This document shows positions 56,104 to 64,000 of a DNA stretch of 64,000 bases, in pieces (the first letter of the stretch is position 1; every line of letters begins with the position of its first letter). The translations under genes and the position numbers were made by a program. The notes under the pieces are model-generated. The model did not search any database, had not been told where the DNA came from, and worked only from the letters and a program-made list of their open reading frames with translations. Source of the stretch: Luscinia megarhynchos (taxonomy: Eukaryota; Chordata; Aves; Passeriformes; Turdidae); the NCBI GenBank assembly GCA_034336665.1, contig JAPFBE010000003.1:60989352-61053351 (forward strand), read 5' to 3'.

Positions 56104-56830
56104 TATAATGGTATGTCAAAAATTCCTGTGATTTGGCGTTTTCTCTGCTATTTTTATTGCAACTTTTTTGAAATTCCAGAAGAGCTTGCAGGTCAGATGT
56201 ATTTGAACGATGTGCTTTGGCAAGTTTGTTATGCTGTGAAGCTTCAGGGAAGGAGGATGAGCTCTGTGGCAGGGGAGTACATCTCCAGCAGAAATCACCA
56301 GGAAGTCTCTCTTCTCTGCCGAGTGCTATTTGTAATCACATAGCCAGTCTGCAAAAGTCAGAAAATGCATCATTTGTGGCAGATGAGGTCACCCCACAGC
56401 TTGCTTAGTTCCATTTCCCGCCTCGATTCAATGGAAGCCATTGTAGGACTTTCTGCCTTACTCCTGGCTGCAGATTGTGACGGCAAAGCCTCGTCCATCT
56501 GAATTTTCTGGGAGCGTGTGCTTTAGGAAACGATTTCCTGGCCGCAGCGAAGTGTCGGCACTTGCATTTCCCCCTCTCCCTCCTTTCTGTACAACAAGTT
56601 TGTCGGCCGGCTGGCCGGCCCCATGGGGCGGGAAGCAGAAGCAGGAGGGAGCTGCTTGCCAGGGCAGAAACCGAATTCCAGAGCGTGTTTGTTCCTGCAG
56701 CCCACAGCCCTCGGCGGCTCCTGCCAGCCCAGCTCCTTCTGCAGAGCAGAGCAGAGCGCCCAGGCAATTTGTAGCGTGACATCACAGGAAGAAGAGGTTG
56801 GGCGCGGAAGAATGGTTTCAGTTCGGTTTG
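56104..56830 (-). promoter_or_regulatory. LPAR6: CpG-enriched upstream region, probable LPAR6 promoter/5' UTR
   Basis: Upstream of LPAR6 on its strand, the stretch 56480-56820 is clearly CpG-richer than the surrounding intron (GGCCGGCTGGCCGGCC near 56607-56622, several GCGG/GCGC). It also carries a CRE/AP-1-like TGACATCA at about 56778-56785 near ETS-type GGAA. No TATA box is evident. This fits an internal promoter for the nested gene. A non-coding first exon may lie here, but I cannot define its splice sites with confidence. Confidence 0.55.
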
Positions 56831-59800
56831 TTTGCCTTCCCCTGTCTCTGCTGTACCTTGCAGATGTAGCTTATGGAGTGCTGCAGCTGCCTCTTAACTC
56901 TTTCTGTGCTCTGTGAGAGGTCCTTTGTCAATGCTGCTGGGGTCTGGAAACCTTTCTCTGCAGTTATGGCGAGACTTTGCAGTGTCTAAGTAACTCTTGT
57001 GCCCTTAAGTTCCTGTTTTTCTTTGGAGATAGTAATAATTGTGGGATTTTATATAGGATTGAAGTAGCATTGTGCCTTTTGTTAATAGCTTTGCTTGTAA
57101 TGGAGAACACAATGATCACCAGAATTCATCTGAGTAGTTCTGTCTAAATTCCCCCAAAACACCAGTACAAACCTCAAGAGGGACGAAGTAACACTGATAG
57201 GTAATTAAACAATTGCACCTAATAATTACTAAAAAAGAGAGGGTTGCTCTTGGATATTCATAGGAATGAGATGTGTCGCAGTGGGAGGGGAGATTTTTTT
57301 AACTTGTTGCATATTAGGAAGCTCACCCAAGCTTTATTCTGATTAGAAAGGTAGTTTGGTTTTTTTTTTTTTTAATTACTCCAATGGTTTTTTTTTAAAT
57401 GTTGTGATGCAGAAAGCATTTTCTTGAATATGTAAGCAGAACTAATGCAACAAAATGCATGTAGTGTACTGTGCAATTGGTCTGGCAATTTCAAGGGGGA
57501 CAGTTACCACATATGCACAAAATACTCCCATTAGTCACTGATAATTGAAACGAAAACATGTTGTAACTAATTACATTGTTAAGTAAATATTAAAAAAAAG
57601 CAGCTCTTACTGCCTTCAGGGGCAGCTATGAGATAAATCTCAGTTTAGACAGACTCATTTATTAAACAACAACTTGGATAGACTCACTTCTGGCATCAAA
57701 CACAGTCTATTTCTAAGTCTTAGAATAACAAATCTCTTCATATCTGGCTGGGTGGCATGGTTCTTTTGAACTGTATTTTAATCAGTTGCTCCTAAGCGAG
57801 GCTCTGGGCAAAACCTTTCTAGTCTGCTCTCAAGGAGGGTAAATAATAGCACTTCACAGGATTTTGGCAGAGTTTCTTAAGGTAAGGTATGTCAGATGAA
57901 ATTCAGAAACATGCAAAAGTGGGTCTTGCTTATTTTATTTTAAGTTTTCTTTATAGTCGTCTGTGAAACATTTTCACATTGATTTTGAGGTGAAATCAAG
58001 CGGTTTAACTTCAATAGGCTATAAGCAGAAGAAATCTTTATGATTGTTGAAATTCATGCTTAAATGTAAAGCATAGTGCATCTTGGGCTTCTAAGTCAGT
58101 CGGAAATGAAAATGTGAGCTTGGCAGAGTCTCTCGTGTCCAGCTTAACATGTAGCACAAAGGCTTTCCTGGCTTTTCTCACAAAAGCAATCATCACACAC
58201 TAAATTTTGTTTCTGTTGCTGGCAACCTTGCGTGGTAAAAGAAGGGTTTTCCTGCAAATGTTCTGCATCAGGTCACAGGAGCTCTGCTCTCAGTTTTACT
58301 GTTCAACTTTGTTTGCACAGGAAACTTCTGTGGGGAAGGATCAGTTACTGGAATAAAAATCCCTGCAGTACAGAAATTTGGTGTCACAGGTCAAAGCCTC
58401 AAGCAGTAATTCATATTTAGAGAGAAACTAATGGCAATGAGTGTGTATCTCACTGATTAGAACTTGATTAGAACTTTGGCATTTGGACAAAGGCGTGGGT
58501 GCACAGAGGCAGGGTGGGATGTCTGGTCCATTTTCCCACTGTAAATGTGCTTTAAAGCAGTGGAGAAGGTGCATCCTCAGCATTTGCTCTATCTGTCAGA
58601 GCTCCTGCCTTGCTGTGGCTCCTTGTTGCTGCTCCTGTTACAAGTATGGATGCTACTCTGAGCTGTATTTTAGGGCATTATGGTTGGGTTGTCATTAGGA
58701 CTCTGCTGCCCTGAACTCTTCTGGTGCAGTACAGTACATGCACTTTGTGCTAATTGATGACCTAAGTGACATCTGTATATGTCCAGAAACAGCATTCAGC
58801 TGCAGAGTTTTTCCACCTGCAGATGGAAACGTGAAACCCCTGAATTACAGGTTTTTCCTTCCCTCCTTTTTTCAGCTAGGAGAGTTAGGACTGAGCGGGC
58901 AGGCTGAGTCATTTCAGTGTAGAAGTGTGAACAGCAGAGGCAGATTGTGTACCCACCTTCTTAATTTAGATGCAGCTGATTGTTACCAAGCAGTGTGTTA
59001 ATTTGTGTGAGCTCGTCCAAGCTGAAGAACCCGTGTTAGTGCGCTGGGAGCAGCTGGGAGTCAGGAGTGGCCTCCCTTCTGGCCAGGCTCCAGCAGGAGC
59101 AGGGGGGGAAGCCTCATTTCAAACTCTCCTTTTGTGGGATTGTGTTTTAAGATGCTGGGCTTTGTGCTGACAGGTTCGGAAAAGACTTTAGTCGCCCCCA
59201 ACACCTTAAATTTTAAGAAGTTTAGCAATTATGGAGGAAGAATTGTCAGGATAATGGCCTTGCTTGTACTCCTTCACCACGGGCCATTTTCCTCTGGGAT
59301 GGGAAGGAGGGGGTAGGCAGGAGGAAGCAGCTGCAGGGCGAGCCTTGTGCTCTGAGGGTGTTTTTGTCTCTAAAGGAAACAATGCTGTTGCTGCAGGGAA
59401 ATGCATATGTGAATCTGTCTGCCTTTCTGCATCAGAGATGGGAATGAGTTAGGACCTGTCATTTGTTGTAGTGCTATGTGAGCAACACAGCAGGCTTCCT
59501 GTGACTCTTGAAAAGGCACCAAAGGCAGAGTAAGAGTGGGTTCCGTAGAGCCAGGAGCCGATGAGATGCTTGAAATCATCTCTCACTTCAGCAGCGAGCG
59601 GGTTTTTTGCACTGCTTCAGGCAGTTACCACATAATTCTGCTTTTCTGAGTTTAGATGCCTGTTTGAGCGATTTTGGATTTGTGTGGCAAACCTGCTCCA
59701 CCACAGAGGATCAGAAGGAAAAATGCTTATAACCTTAGTAGTGTGCTGGGAGAGTAGGACACTTCCTTCCTCCCCGTGATGCCACAGAGTTGATTACTTG

Positions 59801-62800
59801 CTGTCATTTAGGACATGGGGAGCAGGATCCCTTAAATTCAGAACTCCAAGTCGAGTGGCAAAAAACATTTCACTGGAGGAAAACAAGTATTTGAAGGCTT
59901 TCCAGGCTTTTGGCGTTATGATGACCAGTGTTGTATGTTCCTCTGGTGGTACCCTCACCTTCAGAGCTGGAATTAAACCAAAGTTGTGGTCAAAGGTGAA
60001 ATGCATTTGAGCTTGTCTAATGAACTGCATTCAGTTTGTGCTGATGCTAATACTGAAAGCTCTTTAGGGGGAAAAAAGCAACTTCAAGATTAATAGTATT
60101 GTAATAAATTCTTCCAGTGTTTCCAAGGCCAGAGAATGCTCTGTTAAATGAGAGTTGTCAGGTGCACAAAATGCTCTGTGTAAGACCATTCTTCAGTAAC
60201 TGCTCTTACTGCTTTTGGAGGCAGGCCTGTGTCATGGTGCAGGCATTTGTTCTCACTTTGGTTAAGCAGCCTTATGCAGAAGGACTTGTGCTGTCTAGTG
60301 TAGAGAAGACAAACCCTGGCAGGACAATATTTTCTTGTACCTAAATATTGTTATTTATCTATTTGTTTTGATGGGGTTACATTTTTTTTTGTCTGTTTAC
60401 TGGAGTTTCTCTTTGAACATGTACTGGAAGGAATTTATTATAGTTGAGAAGTAGGGCTAAAAGCCAGGAGATCTTTTTGGCTGTGCCACAGATTTTCTGT
60501 TCCAACCCTGCCAAAGTTTTCTATGACTTGGTCCTTAAGCTTCCCTCCGCATAAGAGCTCGTTCACTTTCACTTTGGGATGTGAGGCTGTCTTGATCTAA
60601 GCTAAATAAAGTTTGAATACCTTGGATGGAGAACTCTCTATTAAATATCATCTTGAGATAATTACAGTGGCTACTGAATGTGACAAAAATATAGACAGAT
60701 TAAAATTCTGTATTTTTAGATTAGATTCCAGCCAAGCAAGAAGATCAGTTAAGAGACTCCATTTGTCTCATCTCCAGAAGTCTCTGGGAAAATAGGTATA
60801 GAAGAAGCAGGGGTGGGCATTTTGACCTTCTCAGCTTCTTTTGGGGCTGCCTGCTCAGCCACCCTGAAGTCACTCTATGACTGTTTCTGAGAAGAGGCTC
60901 ACTACTGTCTTAAAATGCAGTGATGGTCTCTACCTAGAGAGATAGAGTGAAGCTGTTATAGCACTGAAAATTCCCTTTTTTCCTGTGTTGGAAAAATACG
61001 GTGGTAGGCAAGTCTTCAAATGGTTATTATAAAATTTAGGATGAACAGAATATTTTTATCTAGCCCTTGTGACTGCTGCAGAGGCCTGTTAAAGGCTCTC
61101 CATGTCAGAAACTTGTTAGCTTAATGCATATGAAATCACACATACCAATTACAAGTAAAAGTTGGTTGTGTAATTGCTTAAAAAGGGAAAAAGATGCTCA
61201 GAATGAGATTCCAGACATCTTCCTTCTGCATTTGAAGTGCTTCTCCTTCCTCTTTGAAATAGTTTCAGTTTCCTTTACGAGAGATACAACTGCTCTTCTC
61301 CAGCTTGTAGATAAAAGAAACAATTTCTCATCTTCTGTATGCGTTTTTGGGCTGCTAGAGTACTTTTTTTTGCACTCTACTCTTGGGTTGATGATGTAAG
61401 TTTAGTTGATTTCATGGTAGGCTAGTAGAGGTTAGATAATGTGAAATCTTTTCAAGCTTTAATCTATAGTTTAATTGGTTTAAAAGGGATGGACTAAACA
61501 GCAAAGGAAAGGATCAGAGAGATTAAAAGCTTGAAAAGTGGATGTTGATGTTCTTCGGAGAGAAGAAAAATGGAAAAAAAACTATAAACAATCTTAACAA
61601 CATGATTTTCAGTGGATAGGAATAGAATGAAAGGAATCTCTAAGATGTCAGGTAGGAAGAGAAATGCCTTAACTAGAACAAAATACCTGAGTTCCTAAAC
61701 ACTTATTTGCATTTTTTGCTACCTTAAAAAAAGTGATTATTCAGTTATTCTGCAAACATGATTGAAATAACATCAATACTTGAAATTTCTGTCTGCTGTA
61801 GATGCAGGAAATGAGTTAAATGCCTTTCCCAAACACTCTGGCGAGTTCTGGCTCTACTCATTCTTATACTTTCTAAGTCCCAGGATTAAAAATTCAAAGT
61901 TTGAGTTGGCAGAAATTTGCCAGATGTTCCATGGCTGAATTTTTTTGCTCAAAATACTTTTCAAGTGCAGAACATGACTGTTTTAAGAAAACCTGAAATA
62001 AATTTAAAAATCACTTGCTATAGTAAGCAAATATTAGAAATTATAGGAAAGAAGAAGCCTCATTAATTATTTTGAAACTCTTCCAAGCATATGGGATGAA
62101 ATGGTTGGGGTAACAGAACTTGTAGAAGAACATCTGTAATTTGTGTAGTTCTAAAGCAATTGCTATTTTTCATATCTTTAATGTAAGTTTTTGCTTAACG
62201 TACATTCTCTAGGCAGGATTAATTAAGGTAGTGTGGTTCTGTGTCTGAATTACTGGTGTTGCTGCACTGATTCTTGAGGATATGTTTTATTTTCATGCCA
62301 AATTACTTGCAAATATTGCATCCAGTGTTTACAGCTTCTTTCAGTTTTGGCCAAATGGGCTGACTTTATATGCAGGGGTTTTTAACCTCTACTTGTCAGT
62401 GGCAGCAAAAAGGCCACAGTCACATGCCTGTACTGCTTTTTATAATGCATAACATTATGAACTTATTGAAAGAATTTGCCATAGTCATTCAGTAAGATTT
62501 ATATGAGTTCATATTGTTTTAAAAAAGCAAAACCCCATAATATTAATTTGGTTTCCTTCACAAAACCGAAGAAGTAACGTAAGTAGTTAAGGGGAGGGAG
62601 AAAAGTTTCATAAGAATTATTTAAGCTGGTGAGCTAATTAGTTTAGATAAATACTGACATGAAAATGCTTGTCAGGGAAAACTGCTGCCAGAAAAGCAGA
62701 ACTTGGGCTTGATTAATGTGAAGAACTATTACTTTCTAAATGTGTAAGTCAGCAAATAACCTCTTTAAATTCTGCCTGATAAGATTACTTAAATGATTAT

Positions 62801-64000
62801 TTAGCATATCATTAGTACTGGTAAACAGCAATTACAAATACTTCATCTGACTTTCCCTTACAACTGCTCTTTCTTTCCAGCCCACATCCTGAAGTTTTAT
62901 GGAACCAATTTGGTACTTTATGAGCCATTTTACTACACTGTTGACCACATTTAGCAATTGCTTTTTCAATGTGGCAATCAACTAATACCTAGAACATAAG
63001 AAAGGAAGTGTCAAAACTTTGGAGGATGGACAAATGTCATGCTTCTCATGTGATAATTCAAGTTTTTTTGCTGCAATCATGGAGAAATGGAGTGATGCTC
63101 TGAAATGCAAAACATAAATGATTAATTTTCATTGAATCTCTGTTAATAACCTTCCTGGAAGTGGCAAGGTGTTTTTCTGGGAGAGATTAGTTTGACCCTG
63201 GCAGGAGAATGGAAGCTGGAACTCACATCTCATGCCCTGAGCAAGTGCTCTTGTTTTGAGGGGTTCTTATCTTTTGCTGTAAGGAAATGAGTCCTCTGAA
63301 AGAAAAGTGGTCCATCTGATAGTATTCAAGCTCATGAGGGGATGGGGCTATGAGCCACCTGGTCTAGGCAAAGGTGTCCCTTCCTCTGGTGAGACTTTTG
63401 GAACTAGATGATCATTAAAGTCCTTTTCAGCCCAAACATTCTGTGATTCTGTGATAATATATTTAGCCTCAGGAAAAGGTGCTACACTGAGAACAGAAAC
63501 TGCAATTCCTTGTATCCATGATGCCAGGTACCATGGATATCCTGGTATCCATGAGATATCCATGCAGTAGTATTTTGTTCCTCCAATGGAGGTGGTAGAG
63601 GAAGCTCCAGGTAGTGTTGTGCAGCCTACAATGTCCTGCACACCCCTTGCTCAAGTCTCTGGGTTTTGCCAAACTTCCTCAGCTGTTGTCTGTGGTGGAG
63701 TAAGAGGTACCTGTTGTTGTGGAAGGATCACAAAGGTTCTACTTCTGTTCACAAATATTCCCTTTAACTTTCTCTGTATTTTTTGGATTCCTTGGGTTCT
63801 GATACTGTTTTTTATGGTTGATTTAAACAGTTTAAATGTGGGCTGATGCTCTAAGTAATCCTACTGCTGTCCATTTAAGCTTCTCTGCTTCTTCTCTTGT
63901 GCTGTGTGTACATACACAGTCAGCAAATGAGGACAACTATTTGGTTTAGAACTAATCCTAACAAATACATAATTTGCAGTCATAGCTGTGCTGATGCTAA
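56831..64000 (+). other. RB1: RB1 intron 17, part after LPAR6, to window end
   Basis: About 7.2 kb of intron, mostly AT-rich. Apart from a CR1 tail at 63320-63455, nothing is recognised. Open frames are short and unrelated to known proteins. RB1 exon 18 is not reached. Confidence 0.8.
63320..63455 (+). mobile_element. CR1 LINE 3' tail, sense, RB1 intron 17
   Basis: Reads gagccacctggtctaggcaa, gtgtcccttcctctg and ggaactagatgatcattaaa, then cagcccaaacattctgtg and a terminal attctgtgattctgtgat. The octamer repeat at the end is the CR1 hallmark. Only the last ~135 bp remain. Confidence 0.94.

Noticed and set aside
56405..56785. 126-codon minus-strand open frame upstream of LPAR6
   Set aside because: Lies in the CpG-enriched presumed promoter/5' leader; open because CpG-rich DNA lacks stops. 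No similarity.
63505..63570. Cluster of direct and inverted TATCCATG motifs after the intron 17 CR1 tail
   Set aside because: Units are short and irregularly spaced; most likely local slippage. Not distinctive enough to report.
1..64000. A novel multi-gene or prokaryote-type system (operon, CRISPR, defence island)
   Set aside because: The window is a conserved vertebrate locus with spliced genes and retroelements; I found no array, operon-like gene packing or unexplained long coding region.

Overview
The window is vertebrate nuclear DNA, almost certainly from a bird and probably a songbird. It has long AT-rich introns, GT-AG splicing, CR1 retrotransposon fragments and several endogenous-retrovirus LTRs of types I recognise from passerine genomes. 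Two split genes and one single-exon gene account for all coding sequence I can support. There are no operons, CRISPR arrays or tRNA/rRNA genes that I can see.

Layout: (1) 1-3.7 kb holds the 3' end of ITM2B (BRI2) on the + strand: the last two coding exons, the 3' UTR and a poly(A) signal. (2) 3.7-11.1 kb is a non-coding ITM2B-RB1 spacer that ends in an antisense CR1 fragment. (3) 11.13-11.6 kb is a CpG-rich promoter and exon 1 of RB1 on the + strand. (4) 11.38-40.42 kb holds RB1 exons 1-17, each placed by protein similarity, splice sites and phase. They join into 1656 nt (552 codons) of uninterrupted reading frame, covering the N-terminal cyclin-fold domain, the inter-domain linker and most of pocket A. 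Introns 2, 9, 11 and 13 carry LTRs; introns 2 and 10 carry CR1 fragments. (5) From 40.42 kb to the window end is the first >23.5 kb of RB1 intron 17. Exons 18-27 (rest of pocket A, pocket B, C-terminus) lie beyond the window. (6) Nested in intron 17 on the opposite strand is the intact intronless GPCR gene LPAR6 (P2RY5), 340 aa, with a CpG-enriched stretch upstream of its start that looks like its own promoter. A CR1 tail lies near the window end.

The order ITM2B - RB1 with LPAR6 antisense in RB1 intron 17 is the arrangement known in human, so this is a conserved syntenic block and not a new system. The genes are neighbours, not a pathway: BRI2 is a furin-processed type II membrane protein, RB is the E2F-binding cell-cycle repressor, and LPAR6 is a lysophosphatidic acid receptor.

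Points most worth a second look: a split and partly duplicated ETS/ATF/E2F element in the RB1 promoter; loss of the proline after the residue matching human RB Ser249; a five-residue difference in exon 4; the orientation of intronic LTRs and absence of a standard poly(A) hexamer in the single sense one; an 81-bp tandem repeat in an LTR that makes false long ORFs on both strands; and a 26-bp perfect palindrome in intron 2. Comparisons with human proteins are from memory, not from alignments run here.
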